64,000 bases of DNA from Acanthopleura granulata (GCA_016165875.1 JABBOT010000080.1:2325205-2389204), one strand, 5' to 3'. Counted from the first letter of the stretch, positions 49,001-57,298 are shown. Notes: generated from the letters alone by a model not told the origin. A program made the numbers and translations.

Positions 49001-51252
49001 GGAAGGATGGTATAGCCATATTTTCCATTCTAGCAATGCCTACAGCAGGCTCGTTAATAGTTTCGCTGGAATCCTTCCGCCAGCATCTAAAGACAAGTGA
49101 ATTGTGTGATTTAATAATCGGCATAGTGGGATTGCAATATTATAGCTAGCCAATGCTTCATACACTTAAAACGAAAACAATTAGGTCGTAAATATCAAAA
49201 TGGCAAATTTGGGTGACAGGACGCTGTCAGGCAAGAAAAGGCGAAAGTGATTAAAAGATGACACAACATGGGCGAATGTAGAGCCAATTTTGGGTGACGT
49301 CATGGAAATATGGGAACGAAAAAAAGGGGATGTGTTTTGAGGTTTAAGAGGAAACTGACTCAAGAAGGTCGATGGTCAAAGATTCAGCTGATGGCTTATC
49401 GACTAATTGACTAGCTCTAAGGAAAATATTGTATTAATGAACTGAGAAATCTGGCTGACAGTTTCCCCCCAGTGAGTAACCTAGGTTTGGTGGGAAGGGG
49501 CGCTTTATAAACAAGTCCGCCCAAGTTCGAAAGTTAAGTAAGAGTGATGGGCTTTATCACCTAACTTTACAACCGCAGTTCAGGGACCTAGAACCTTTTA
49601 GAATAGAACACTGATCTTTACAACTAGAACCAATGGATATCTTTAAACTGGAACGCTATTTGTGAGCGAGTAACCATATTAGTTTAGGGACAATGTTAAA
49701 GTCGAGGCGCTCAAGCTAAGTAATCGCAAGTTTTTGTTGAAATAGTTCTGGGAATTTTTCAGTCAACACCTTGGAAGAAGAGTGCAACCATATATCCTTG
49801 AAAGCCATTTAACCCACTATGGAGCTCTACTTGCACTAGTTAGGCAGCTCATTAACCTTAGATTTCCGACGCAAGATGGGGTTTTCACATGTGCCCACAT
49901 AGCAAATGATACATCGGGTTGTCAGACCAATGAAGGGATAGACATAGTTAAGAAGAAGTGGACATGCGGACTTGTAACCGCACAGGAGCACCATTGTTAG
50001 ATATTCAAGACATAATTCATTCTATGGAAAGTAGTAAAGCAGACGAATCCATGCATCATAAAAATAGGCCACTGCTTATCTGGGAGGATAGTCGTCGTAA
50101 AAATCCGTACTGAAACCATCGTTAATCGTGCCGATTGGTGTCGATAGACAGGGCGATGGAAGGTTGCCATATGTCTTTCCCAGTGACTGCAGACCATGCA
50201 CAGGTAACGCTCAACAGTAAAGGCAACGCGTGCAGCGTGCTCAACAGAACTCGGGTAGAAGAGTCAGACTTATAAACAGTTTACAAATGTATTTAACACA
50301 GACAACCGATCAGACCACACGTTAGAACAGCTTGATCGTTTTTGTTAGGGCTTGTGTAATGTGCGCATGCACATTTCCGTTGCCCTCTGTTTCCGTTCCA
50401 CTGTTCATTCCAGCATGTTCGTTAATGAGGATGATTTTGTCATTTCTGTTCGGAATTGTTTTTCCATCTATCTCCTTCTCGTTACAAATGGCAAACCTAT
50501 TGCTGCGGTGTAATATTATCATCATTTCTTATTCCCTCTAGATTCAATGCCCTGTCTCAGAGCAACTGTGCGTATTTGCCTTGTGAACAATAATTGCATT
50601 ACTTACCTCTAAATGCTCATTGCCTACCGCTAATCTCAGCGGGGTACGTCCCAAGATATCACTGTAATCAACGCTGAAATTGCTGTTTTCCTCTAGGATC
50701 CTCTGGGCTGTAGGTATATCCCCAAATTCAGCCGCATAAATAAATTCTTCTTCTAAGACTGACAGCTGAAAAGGAAAGAGACAAATTCACATTACATCCG
50801 TGTAAATTCAATTCCGGCAACTTCCCGCAAAGTGATAAATATCAAATGACACCTAGTTAATTAAAAATGGTCAGTAAGCATTGAGGTAAGAAAGATCCAG
50901 AACAAATAAATTCGCTCATCAAGTATAACACCAATACAATTTGCTGAAATCCATCCTGGAAAATATCCCCACGATATGACAGAGATATTGCCGATGTGTC
51001 GTTAAGCCATAATCATTCATTTATTTATTCATTCCTGGCAAAATGGCATAAAGGCAAAGCCCGGATAATTAATTGACACAAAATACAATCTGTTGAGCAT
51101 CACAATTGTTTTTCAAATACACCACATAACCATATCTTTGTTCTTTAGGCACTCGTCACGATTGTGTGACTTACGTTGGACGTATCCACCATTTTCTTGC
51201 TCATAGTCCGCTTGGACCGCATCGAGGAACGCCGCGAGGAGTTAACACTCAT
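15550..51252 (-). CDS. TRPC: TRPC3/6/7-like cation channel, 15 coding exons
   Basis: Exons, in coding order: 51175-51252, 50607-50765, 45306-45797, 42575-42751, 37428-37592, 35984-36275, 30742-30881, 29651-29750, 25773-25924, 23426-23592, 21989-22187, 21230-21457, 19086-19259, 18192-18258, 15550-16013. All introns are GT-AG, phases agree at every junction, and the total is 3054 nt (1017 residues plus TAG). Residues: ankyrin repeats about 27-190, zinc site H177/C181/C183/C186, pre-S1 hydrophobic segment 329-354, S1 369-388, S2 about 441-459, S3 477-497, S4 545-567, S5 588-612, pore FWSLFG 650-655, S6 676-699, TRP box EWKFAR 713-718, LPVPFNIIP 732-740, CIRB-like 842-863, coiled coil 894-919. 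The family forms tetrameric, non-selective, calcium-permeable plasma-membrane channels; TRPC3/6/7 members are gated by diacylglycerol downstream of phospholipase C. Motifs such as SYLLPAN, KRYIFDM and VNEG point to the 3/6/7 class rather than 4/5, from recalled family sequences. The start is the first ATG of an exon in phase with exon 2; another 5' exon exists at 57165. Confidence 0.95.
16014..18191 (-). other. TRPC intron 14
   Basis: About 2.2 kb. It holds a SINE tail fragment at about 16965-17110 (tgtaactgaaaaattcttga, caccaattaaataaa) and otherwise nothing recognised. Both-strand frames at 17.63-18.07 kb are unsupported. Confidence 0.7.
16965..17110 (+). mobile_element. SINE tail fragment in intron 14
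   Basis: Diverged copy of the shared SINE 3' block, ending caccaattaaataaacatg with an A/T-rich tail. Confidence 0.45.
18192..18258 (-). CDS. TRPC: TRPC exon 14, CIRB-like segment
   Basis: Residues 842-863 plus one base of Gly864. It encodes RVMKRIVKRYIFDMQRESD, a basic amphipathic segment aligned to the calmodulin/IP3-receptor binding (CIRB) region of TRPC3/6/7. Acceptor tttcag, donor gtgagt. A decayed tandem copy lies about 229 bp upstream in coding order (18443-18487). Confidence 0.93.
18217..18671. repeat. Tandem duplication of about 228 bp in introns 13/14
   Basis: Two direct copies with the same order of parts: exon 14 sequence, acceptor-side intron, (TTTA)n, and a diverged SINE fragment (18340-18442 and 18568-18671). 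Copies have diverged by many substitutions and a few indels, so the event is old. Confidence 0.75.
18443..18487 (-). pseudogene. Decayed duplicate of TRPC exon 14
   Basis: Sequence clearly related to the first two thirds of exon 14, including its tttcag acceptor. Read in the exon 14 frame it begins with a stop (TGA) and has a one-codon insertion, but still gives VKRY-FDM like the parent (VKRYIFDM). It belongs to a roughly 226-229 bp tandem duplication (18217-18442 and 18443-about 18671) that also includes flanking intron, a TTTA run and part of a SINE. If spliced in after exon 13 it would stop the channel directly after residue 841. I think it is a relic; a poison-exon role is possible but unproven. 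Confidence 0.7.
19086..19259 (-). CDS. TRPC: TRPC exon 13, variable C-terminal linker
   Basis: Residues 784-841, phase 0 at both ends; acceptor tttcag, donor gtaagg. A polar, serine-rich linker (SRRSGRSNASDKRAWDELES) ends in LTYQ. The final YQ joins RVMKRIVKRY of exon 14, the same arrangement as vertebrate TRPC3/6/7. Confidence 0.9.
19260..21229 (-). other. TRPC intron 12
   Basis: About 2 kb. It contains a family D repeat copy and a (CT)n(TA)n microsatellite. The overlapping frames at 19.69-20.05 kb have no protein features. Confidence 0.7.
20150..20480 (+). repeat. Dispersed repeat family D copy
   Basis: Shares agtgtgacagttggcaaatg with atgatcacac and a later ctgaattaggtaaaacaaag block with the copy at 27.1 kb. 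It carries a (CT)n(TA)n microsatellite at about 20314-20342. Confidence 0.5.
21230..21457 (-). CDS. TRPC: TRPC exon 12, TRP helix
   Basis: Residues 708-783, phase 0 at both ends. Carries the TRP box EWKFAR (713-718) and the second conserved box LPVPFNIIPTPK starting at 732. It then runs through a basic stretch (FFWKKIRKPEPEIRG) into the cytoplasmic C-terminus. Confidence 0.97.
21989..22187 (-). CDS. TRPC: TRPC exon 11, pore helix, filter and S6
   Basis: Completes Tyr641 and codes 642-707. The pore segment is YLEETFQTVFWSLFGRGE, with the filter region FWSLFG at 650-655. A sequon N668-H-T follows, then S6 (676-699) ending in the near-invariant LLNMLIAMM. The charged residues RGE right after the filter differ from the hydrophobic or polar residues I recall in vertebrate TRPC3/6/7. 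Confidence 0.97.
23426..23592 (-). CDS. TRPC: TRPC exon 10, S5 and turret
   Basis: Residues 586-640 plus two bases of Tyr641. It starts DIMKF, then S5 (588-612, ending GLQNLYWYY), then an extracellular turret with sequon N630-I-T. The donor gtaag gives phase 2. Longer reading frames over this stretch run past the donor and are not the protein. Confidence 0.95.
25396..25511. repeat. Direct repeat of two 58-bp units
   Basis: 25396-25453 and 25454-25511 are abutting copies with only a few differences. Both contain ccgctggtgtgaaatcctgc and acttttggccctg. A recent duplication. Confidence 0.9.
25773..25924 (-). CDS. TRPC: TRPC exon 9, S4 and S4-S5 linker
   Basis: Residues 535-585. It contains DPHLIGEGLFAVANVISF (S4), SYLLPANEL and GPMQISLARML, which match the S4 and S4-S5 linker signatures of the family. 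Donor gtaagt, phase 0. Confidence 0.97.
27110..27425 (+). repeat. Dispersed repeat family D copy
   Basis: Contains agtgtgatagttgacaaatg, gcagaattaggtaaaaaaaa and gcactggtgtagaattattc, in the same order as at 20.15 kb. Non-coding. Confidence 0.55.
28300..28935 (+). mobile_element. Non-LTR retrotransposon (LINE) 3' relic
   Basis: 28409-28477 reads SVKLFVKYLGVKLWNALRKS-RP then TAA, resembling the C-terminal end of LINE reverse-transcriptase ORFs (the vky.G.klWN.L pattern). The region upstream appears frameshifted, and an overlapping frame reads through it. The A/T-rich 3' stretch ending agagtctaggccctcttata may be the element's 3' UTR. Boundaries uncertain. Confidence 0.45.
29384..29642. repeat. 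Short-unit VNTR beside TRPC exon 8 donor
   Basis: Repeated gtaaagaacaactcc and gtcaagaacaacccc units of about 15-17 bp. On the coding strand this is a T-rich array (GTTGTTCTTTAC-like) starting within about 10 bases of the exon 8 splice donor. Several units end in ttctttac or acag-like strings that could mimic splice signals. Confidence 0.8.
29651..29750 (-). CDS. TRPC: TRPC exon 8, S3-S4 extracellular loop
   Basis: Residues 502-534 plus the first base of codon 535, phase 0 to phase 1. It codes the extracellular S3-S4 region, with a third glycosylation sequon, N522-D-T. The donor (gtcagt) is followed within about 10 bases by a short-unit tandem array that fills the start of intron 8. Confidence 0.9.
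29863..29980 (-). mobile_element. SINE family A tail fragment in intron 7
   Basis: (TTTA)n, gattggtgttttactcccta, tcaagaatatttcaact and gtggtgggaggaaacc: the tail half of family A. The tRNA head is missing. Confidence 0.75.
30020..30650. repeat. Strongly diverged tandem repeat in intron 7
   Basis: Recurrent catttgcaagaatactgatg, then gcaaaactaaacaattcaag, at about 70-80 bp spacing and roughly seven times. Divergence is high. Frames inside are not coding. Confidence 0.5.
30742..30881 (-). CDS. TRPC: TRPC exon 7, end of S2 and S3
   Basis: Completes Gly455 and codes residues 456-501. It starts MLWQELKQVYNEGLYGYFD, matching the TRPC S2-S3 connector, and contains S3 at 477-497. Acceptor cctag, donor gtcagt, ending in phase 0. 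Confidence 0.95.
32055..32440 (-). mobile_element. SINE family B, two fragments
   Basis: 32055-32175 (gtcaagaatacttgacttat, gatggcgatcagttttatcc) and 32310-32440 (gtgacgatcagtataaaggc, tgcccggggtaaaccaccag, tggcaagttactgaggaact). This explains the long frame crossing it. Confidence 0.6.
34562..34670 (+). mobile_element. SINE family A, truncated
   Basis: ggtggttcagctcaacctgc jumps from the head straight to the cctgcggatggtcctgggtt block, then aatgttgagcaaggcgcaaa and a TAAATAAATAAA tail. Internal deletion. Confidence 0.65.
35205..35312 (+). mobile_element. Old SINE family A tail
   Basis: Diverged ccgccgttgtatataactga, agagtacaacgttaaacacc and gtcaaataaataac. Confidence 0.5.
35621..35745. mobile_element. 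125-bp hairpin element with hammerhead-like centre
   Basis: Terminal inverted repeats of 36 bp (35621-35656 and 35710-35745) with four mismatches. The centre holds CTGATGA (35669-35675), a perfect 5-bp stem TGGCA/TGCCA, then AAAT and GAGTC. This is the layout of a hammerhead core, but G12 is replaced by A. Likely a non-autonomous element; catalytic activity is not expected as it stands. Confidence 0.6.
35984..36275 (-). CDS. TRPC: TRPC exon 6, S1 to S2
   Basis: Residues 358-454 plus the first base of Gly455; the donor gtcagt leaves phase 1. S1 lies at about 369-388. The extracellular S1-S2 loop carries two N-glycosylation sequons (N403-E-T and N422-T-T) and a cysteine pair (C412, C420) that could form a disulfide. 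S2 begins at about 441 (DPVTINIMLSIW). Confidence 0.95.
36276..37427 (-). other. TRPC intron 5
   Basis: About 1.15 kb. A family C tail at 36.48 kb and a weak SINE-like trace at about 36.83-36.92 kb. Nothing coding. Confidence 0.6.
36480..36545 (+). mobile_element. SINE family C tail
   Basis: ggtataactgaaaaaattgc, cgatatggcgtaaggacata and aacattcattctttc. It matches the tail at 50.96 kb and differs from the AAATA tail of family A. Confidence 0.5.
37428..37592 (-). CDS. TRPC: TRPC exon 5, pre-S1 segment
   Basis: Residues 303-357, phase 0 at both ends. It starts FVAHPSCQQKL, a strongly conserved TRPC3/6/7 motif. It then has a hydrophobic segment (329-354) ending YWIAP, which corresponds to the pre-S1 elbow of solved TRPC structures. 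Confidence 0.96.
38143..38293. mobile_element. 151-bp near-palindromic hairpin element
   Basis: Arms 38143-38211 and 38224-38293 are reverse complements with few mismatches and small indels, leaving a loop of about 12 bases. The centre reads CCCCTGAGGATGG, followed by CCTCGAAAT and GACGTC: a CUGANGA...GAAA...GUC arrangement again, although the inner stem pairs poorly. It shares its layout and the cctga.gatgg centre with 35621-35745. Confidence 0.65.
40366..40624 (+). mobile_element. SINE family A, complete, perfect 14-bp TSD
   Basis: Starts ggggcctccgtgggtcag with A box, B box (gagttcaagacc), gggctctgcccggtt, the tail block and (AAATA)n. The 14-bp duplication atcgtattacacat flanks it exactly (40352-40365 and 40625-40638). 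The best-preserved and probably youngest copy in the window; it defines the family. Confidence 0.95.
40738..41128. repeat. Diverged tandem repeat, about 50-bp units
   Basis: Units of the form gatacagttcatcagtatat then gccgtagagataagtcac recur about eight times. Non-coding. Confidence 0.6.
42575..42751 (-). CDS. TRPC: TRPC exon 4, linker helical domain
   Basis: Residues 244-302, phase 0 at both ends; acceptor ctgcag, donor gtacgt. Helical cytoplasmic linker after the ankyrin domain, with the conserved pattern SDYVVKLLDKVRGHDELEILL and then LARLKLAIRYNEKK. Confidence 0.94.
42752..45305 (-). other. TRPC intron 3
   Basis: About 2.55 kb. It contains the 37-bp array at 43.3 kb and poly-C tracts near 43750 and 44785. 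No gene recognised. Confidence 0.7.
43305..43563. repeat. Seven 37-bp tandem units
   Basis: Exactly 7 x 37 = 259 bp, unit tggtagtatggaatgggaaa-ncttgggtggcatagcg. Successive units start at 43305, 43342, 43379, 43416, 43453, 43490 and 43527, with no internal indel. Because 37 is not a multiple of three, the two long minus-strand frames here (43204-43589) cycle frame from unit to unit and are not proteins. Confidence 0.92.
45306..45797 (-). CDS. TRPC: TRPC exon 3, ankyrin repeats and zinc site
   Basis: Residues 80-243, the longest exon (492 nt), phase 0 at both ends. It continues the ankyrin repeats (VVELLLDR..., ITPLILAAERNQFEIVQLLL) and then carries the TRPC family zinc-binding set H-x3-C-x-C-x2-C at H177, C181, C183 and C186. 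The conserved run LNAYKGLASGAYISLSSKDP follows. These are strong TRPC3/6/7-like landmarks. Confidence 0.97.
45798..50606 (-). other. TRPC intron 2
   Basis: About 4.8 kb. No SINE or array recognised. A possible plus-strand start exon at 47295-47360 is mentioned as a finding. Overlapping frames at 48.67-49.15 kb on both strands have no recognisable features. Confidence 0.6.
50607..50765 (-). CDS. TRPC: TRPC exon 2, first ankyrin repeats
   Basis: Residues 27-79, phase 0 at both ends. It starts LSVLEEEF and ends LRLAVGNEHLE, the typical start of the TRPC ankyrin domain (AAEFGD..., DILGRTPLRLAV). Because it is phase 0, any upstream exon ending in phase 0 can be joined to it. Two such exons are present, at 51175-51252 and 57165-57298. 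Confidence 0.93.
50960..51030 (+). mobile_element. SINE family C tail beside exon 2
   Basis: tgacagagatattgccgatg, gtcgttaagccataatcatt and catttatttattc. In the 409-bp intron between exons 1b and 2. Same tail as 36.48 kb. Confidence 0.6.
51175..51252 (-). CDS. TRPC: TRPC coding exon 1b (start exon)
   Basis: Codes residues 1-26, a basic, serine-rich cytoplasmic N-terminus beginning MSVNSSRRSS. The donor is gtaagt and the exon ends in phase 0. The ATG is at 51252-51250. Further in-frame Met codons (residues 11, 17, 21) could also serve as starts. Only 409 bp separate it from exon 2. TRPC N-termini are poorly conserved, so the exon is supported by its position, splice site and reading frame rather than by homology. 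Confidence 0.75.
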
Positions 51253-54200
51253 GACTGTTATTATTGTATCCTCAGCTGTCGATATGAATCCGACAGCTTT
51301 ATCAGATTATCCTTTCCTTCAGCGTTGATGGTTAAAATTTCCAAACGAATCGCCAGTCCTAAAAGCGCAGTATCCACAAATCCAAGCCAACTACCAACAG
51401 TCGCTCTGCCTGCCGGCAGCAGTGAATTTTGACCGATTTTTGCTCAGCGAGGAGCACAGACACCGCCAAAATAAAGTGTTTGTGTTCACGCTGAGCGATC
51501 ATTGGTAAATCTCTCCGTTTCTGGGTGGTTGGCGAGAACTGTGCGCGCCGGTAGTTGTGACATTCTGGCCAGGCAATTTAATACTCTAGCGATCTGCTGT
51601 AAAATGAACGAGGGTCAGTTATAGGCGAAACCTCTCCCACTAATGACGCTGTCCAAATGCGGCAGTGTCCAAGAAAAGCCAAGCGCGTGACTTGTTCCAT
51701 CCAATACAGCAACGGAAGCAGCTGTGAGATAACTCCGATAGGTTACCTAGGGAAATTCAAGTCTCCGGGAAAAATAACTGACAATATTACCCGCAGTTAT
51801 ATTCCCAGCTTTCCCAGCAACCATATAGCTCTCAGTAAACAAGTATTGTCCTCTACACAACGGAATTCGTCAAAGAGTACCCTGGCATAAGGCGGGCTTT
51901 GTTGCATCTGTGGTCTTCTTTAAAACATCACTGAATCCCATTTCGAATAATTTTTCAGGAATTAACCAGGGCTTTGATGCCCCAAAAAACCGAATTAACA
52001 CACCAAAACGCACGTCTTAAAATGAGAAATTCCGGAACTAGTCGATACTTTCGCACCACATCCACAATATTGCGCACAGTTGAACACGGAGGCTTTACAG
52101 CTCTATACAAGAAACTGGTATAGAGTCATAAATTAGCTGCAATATAAATAGATCCGCTGTGGAGCTGGATACTGTAATATGATGTACAAGATGAAGCAGA
52201 CAATGCCAAATGCGTTGTCACGTGACCCGAGGCCGAAAACGTCTGATACCGAAAACCTAATGACCATTGAACAAACCAGTGGTTAGAGAGATTGGCAGTG
52301 CCAATCAAAAACGACGCGTTTTGAATGGCGCAAAAATAAAAAAAGGTCAGAACAGCTTTTGGCTGAGATTAGATCTGGTGTCTTCCATTGTCCGTCTGAA
52401 AATGTATTGCCAGTGTACAACAGATGTATAAGGAAAGTCAATAAGAGGCAGCCCTCTTATGTTCCTCCGGAAAACTTCATGCCATATACGCCATAGTCTG
52501 GAAAGTTCCTCACCAATCTCGTCTTGAACGCCAGGGCGAAAGAAAAACATACATGATGGATACGATTTCTACGTTCAGGGTCGGTTATGTTTTTCTCCAC
52601 CACATTACAGCATAGTGCCTTGGGGTTGGAGTTAGATAGTGAAACCAGGAAGCCTCAGTGCATTGATCTGTTACAACAACAAAACGCAGCTATCAGGCTT
52701 AAGGAACAGATATCAAGTCCTTAAAAATGCTTTGAATTTTGATTTATTATGTTTCATGTTTTTAGAAGAAAGAATTGAAATATCTTTCAGGGCGTCGAGC
52801 AAGACTTATCATCGAGATTTTTGGTGTCGGGATGAACTGTGAGAACCCTGTCATCTGCATATCTCCACCACCCCTCCGCATCAGACCGGTGATTTACAAG
52901 CATATACAGGTCTTAAATATGCGCGCGGAGCAAGAAGTCAACCGTAAGCGGTTATTTCACCATTTCTGTGCTTTAGGTAAGCCAGGATGCTTGCACAGAG
53001 GGGAAATATGGGCTTATTCCACCTTATACCAACAAATGCCTCATCGTTATCGTGTAATGCCCTTTTCTCTACCTGCAATCAGTTATAACACATTTTTCAT
53101 GCGTGGAACTCCGTGTTAGTAAATAAAATCTAAATATATAACATGTGAAGGTATCTAGTCTTTTAAAGCTGTTTCTCTAATATTGACCTTTCTGGCGGTT
53201 AACAGAGCCCTTCATGATAGCTAATGTTTTATTTTTATATGTTACATAACGGCTCTTTGTATGTTTCCATCAGAATATCCCAGTTTTTCGCTTTGCAATA
53301 ACCCTTCATACTGATCTTTCTCCTTTTTCCCCCAGAACCAATTACAGCGGATAAATTTAACTGTATACAAAACAGGGATGAAGCATTTAGCCATAAACTC
53401 AGTTTTTCATTCAGTCAACAAAATTCCATGTTGACACATAAAATAGTGTTTTGTTAATTTGTCTTTCAACTACGTGGTCTGAATCACATACATAGAATGA
53501 AATGATAATTACCATAGTCAGACAAATGTGGGAGTTTTGAAATCGAGCTCTTAAGTCGTTAAAGGTCAGAAAGGTAGCATTGCATCGTGTGTCCTTTCCA
53601 CAATGTTAGGCAAATTTTGCCGATTTTAAATTGCCAGTCACCTGTACAAGCATGTTCCAGAGAAGGAAACATCAACTCTTTCCTTCGGGAACTTATTAAG
53701 TTCACAAATGCTCAGGTTCTAAATTTGCTCCATCGTTCGTTCACTCTGAATAACTTTATGTGAATTTTTTTAAACTCTATTGTTATAGTCAAAGTAATTA
53801 AGTACAAATGCTTGCGGTTTCTAACAGGTCACAGTGCACAGTGAGACTTCTTTTACCTCCAACGAAAAAAGAGTTCGAAGTCCAAACTCCCTCATTAAAG
53901 AGTGACGTGTACAAAGCAATGAATTACTATTCCTATATAACAACGCTATTGTGGTTAAGCAACCAGCAGTGGATTTCTTATCAGCAGTTACGCAACACTA
54001 CCACGAGGCAGTCGCAATTATAACTCAATCAACGAAGAAATCCCTTTAACCCCCGAGTCCACCGCTTGGTGTATTCAGAGAAGTCAAAAGTTTTGATCAG
54101 GCTTAATGTAATGGCGCACTTCTGAAGCATGTTTAACTTCCCGGGTGTTCACGGCAGGAATTGACTCCAGCTAATAGCAATCTGTAGACTGTGCAACCGC

Positions 54201-57164
54201 CTGTAGGCTGACCCTGTTAGTATCGATCATGCTGGAAGCGCCCGTTTTGTCCAATAACTCAACAAGCTGCTTCTGGTTAACCTTTGACAGCTAAGTCCCG
54301 TAACCGCCCCGTCTTGCACGTCGTATTACCGGATATGGCATTTATATAGGATGGTGGAGAGAACGGGACAAAGCTCAACCTCTACAGTCGACTCTAGACA
54401 CTACAAGTACTCCTGGGAGGAAAGTGCCGCACTCCCACCGCTCTGTGCCGTCCAGCACAGCACTATAAATACCATGTCACACGTCAAGAGATTTCCTCTT
54501 CCTTCCGTAATGAATATTGCGCAGTTAGCGATAATAGCGTCAAGGTTAAAAACAAAAAACAAAAAAAAAACATATATAAGCCAACATTGCACCGTGTGCA
54601 ACTCTGCTGTGACAATGGCTTTAAATAGCAAGTAAAAATCATATCGTATAAAATACGATACAATTGTATAGGATGTGTGATTGTGATATAGGCTATATTA
54701 TAGAACACCGTTATCACCACTGTCTGCTGTATTTCAAGATAAATTTAGTTGCTACACACACAATGTTAACCTTTTTGGACTTTACAGAGCTACGTGGAGG
54801 AATCGGTGTGGCACAGCTTGACATTAATTTGTACAGTGTGATGCCGTCCGTATTGATCATACGGCCTTTCCTAACTGTCGCGCCGAACTGTCTAATAAAC
54901 GGTTCCTGAAGTCACTGTATCCTACCATCCAAGCAAACTTGGCCACGTCGTCACCGGGAGAATGGTCATTACGTTGATGAAATTATTGTTTGTCTGACAG
55001 GCCCAACGACTCAGCGCACGATCTTCACAATGTTGGAAGAAACATGGCAAAGGTTTGTCGTCTGGGCCGAACTAAAGAACTGGTGACTGAATGGACCAAT
55101 CCTGTCACAAACAGATTATGACAGAGTCAGCCTCCAATCCAAAGGCTTTCCAGGAGAGCATCTCTTCTGAATCGGTCACACAGTCTTAATCTTTGGTAAA
55201 GCTTCGGAAACCAAGTAAATCCAATGTAAGTCCAAAGTAGAAAGTCTTTCTCCAAGCTATTTATCATGTGTTAGAAATAAACGGAGATTCATATCTGCGC
55301 TGTTCCTTTTATTTTATGGGGAACCGTTTATTAGTTGATAGGGGAGAGGAGCAAGTCAGTGGTATAAGCTTTAGACAAATAATGTTTCGAACTGAGAACA
55401 ATACCGGGATTTCACAGGTCACAGAGAGTGTTGCACACTAAAAACAGATGTTTTGATATTGCAGACCATGAAAGCACCATTTCTGTTGCACTTTTTAACA
55501 TATTTGCACGTTTACCACATTGCGTAACACACAGATAGTCCTCAAAAGGTGATGGTTTAATCTTTCTAATATTACCTTTTGCAACATGTCAAACCCTTAT
55601 GAAATTAAGTGATGTAGTTCAACTCAACATTAAAACGAAAAGCAATGCTCATAAACAGTAAACACAAGCAGACAATCTATATGCGCTCTAGTAGATGTTG
55701 GCGATGTATTAAATGTGTGTTTTTCAAATTAGACCATTTCTGCGAATCGTTTCTGTTTTTATTTACCATTTTCGAAACAAAAGAGTATACACAATGCATG
55801 CATGTAACTTTCTCTCATGTACCAAAAGAAAAAGAAAATGACACATCTTCAAAACACTTCAATTTAAAAACAATGCGTTGGTGCTTTGGATAGGAATATG
55901 GTATACTTCTTTCTTTGGTACCTATCCATGTCGAGCTCTCTGAAGAGAGAACTCCCATGTTGCCGTAGTCATGAAACATAAACGGTTCTACAGGAAATAT
56001 GTTCTCTTGTGCCAAGTGAACCATTGCCAATTTCCCCAGTCTCTCTTTATGATCAAGCATCGTTTCCCCAGTAATTTTTATTTGCTGTCCAGATATTCCC
56101 CGGACCAGACATAACTTCCACCCTCCTGAAGACGGGATGCATACACATTCGTCGTCTCGGCTTTGGTTTGAGCTTGATAGTCTGCACACGCGGATCCAAA
56201 CGATAGCAGAATCGCCTCATAAAAAATTCCTCCTAGGACTGATGCCGCCAAATAATCCGCAAAGCTTCAGTAATTATACAAGGGAGGATTTAATTAAAGC
56301 GGTGGCTTTGCCTTCACATTTAGAATCCCCGGCCAGGCAGGGAAGATATGGCAGTCTGGGTGTTTATCTCTAGGAAGGTCTTCCAAAGATCTGTATAAAA
56401 CAGGTCATATTCGCTGCAAGGAATGAAGTCATATCTGACTTTTGGGGTGGATGTGGTGGATTGTCCGTGTCTGATCACAGTGTTTTTAAATTCAAAGGTC
56501 TTCCTCTGTGGTCACACAGGCAACCGTGAAAATCTGCATACACCTGGGAACACATACTTAGATCAGCTGTCCGTAATCAGCTGTCACTGATTTTCTGACA
56601 GTAGTCAAGTAATCAGTGTTACCCAATGAACATTCCACATCAGCATGATATCATGGCAAACGAGCACAAATTTTCAATGATCGAAGTGAAGGTGTGTTCT
56701 CATTAATATTCATACAGGCGTTTCTATTGGTGATTCTGTATAATGCAAGCAGCGATCTGTAACTGCTTGTATCACGTTTGGGCACGACTTAAACGATGGT
56801 CAAATTTTTCCACGGTCTAATACATGCAAGACGTTTCCACCAATAAAATATGATAGCAAAGGAGCTGTTGTGAGCAATAAGAAAACTCCTCTTAAGGTTT
56901 AGGTTGAAGACTAGCCATAGGTCGAGGTCTGCCGGCATCCAGAGCATCGTCCTGAGTTTCCCCGAAGTTCTGACAGGTTTCCTCCCATCATAATGCTGTT
57001 CGCCAGCGTATAAGTTAAATATTCTTGAGTACGACGCCTAGCACCGATCAAGCAAACAAAATATCTAACTGGATTGAACCAGCTGCAGTATTTAATTTTG
57101 TCAGGGGGTCGTCAGCTATAGAGGTGTATAAGGGGAGATAAGCTCCGGAACACAGTCTACTCAC
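51253..57164. other. Upstream of TRPC exon 1b; intron 1a if exon 1a is used
   Basis: About 5.9 kb. Nearly free of recognised repeats except a SINE copy at 56.92-57.06 kb. One weak plus-strand exon candidate ends at 52976 (donor gtaagc). Other frames (51657, 53808, 54351, 55815, 56137) are unsupported. No TATA box or transcription start can be assigned. Confidence 0.5.
56920..57060 (+). mobile_element. Diverged SINE family A, 3' half
   Basis: ggtctgccggcatccagagc, gtttcctcccatcataatgc, aaatattcttgagtacgacg and a degenerate tail. Lies about 100 bp downstream (coding sense) of the candidate TRPC 5' exon donor. Confidence 0.65.
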
Positions 57165-57298
57165 CTTGCTTCGGTCAGCCCCGCTCTGCAGCCGTGATTG
57201 GTTCCTCTTGTCCCGTGCCGCTCGTGACGGCATACCGACGTTTATGTCTGTTCCGCCATTTTCTGACTGGACGTGGTTATTTATATCCACATGACGGG
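57165..57298 (-). CDS. Probable alternative upstream 5' exon of TRPC
   Basis: A 134-bp exon with a strong acceptor (pyrimidine-rich, ending gcttcag) and a strong donor (AAG|gtgagt). One frame is open throughout, 44 codons after two leading bases, and ends in phase 0. Joined to TRPC exon 2 it would give a basic N-terminus starting at the in-frame ATG at 57233 (MPSRAARDKRN..., 23 codons). Upstream of that ATG the exon has two short out-of-frame ORFs, one starting AAAATGGCGG. That would fit a 5' UTR with upstream ORFs; otherwise the exon is internal and the N-terminus is longer. It cannot be spliced in coding frame onto the ATG exon at 51252, so the two look mutually exclusive. It could also belong to another minus-strand gene; no transcript evidence is available. 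Confidence 0.5.

Noticed and set aside
48667..49149. Frames of 87-115 codons on both strands
   Set aside because: Mutually overlapping, no domain, no splice support.
55815..56373. Opposed frames of 124 and 78 codons
   Set aside because: Peptides look fairly natural but have no good splice sites or recognisable motifs; cannot be supported.
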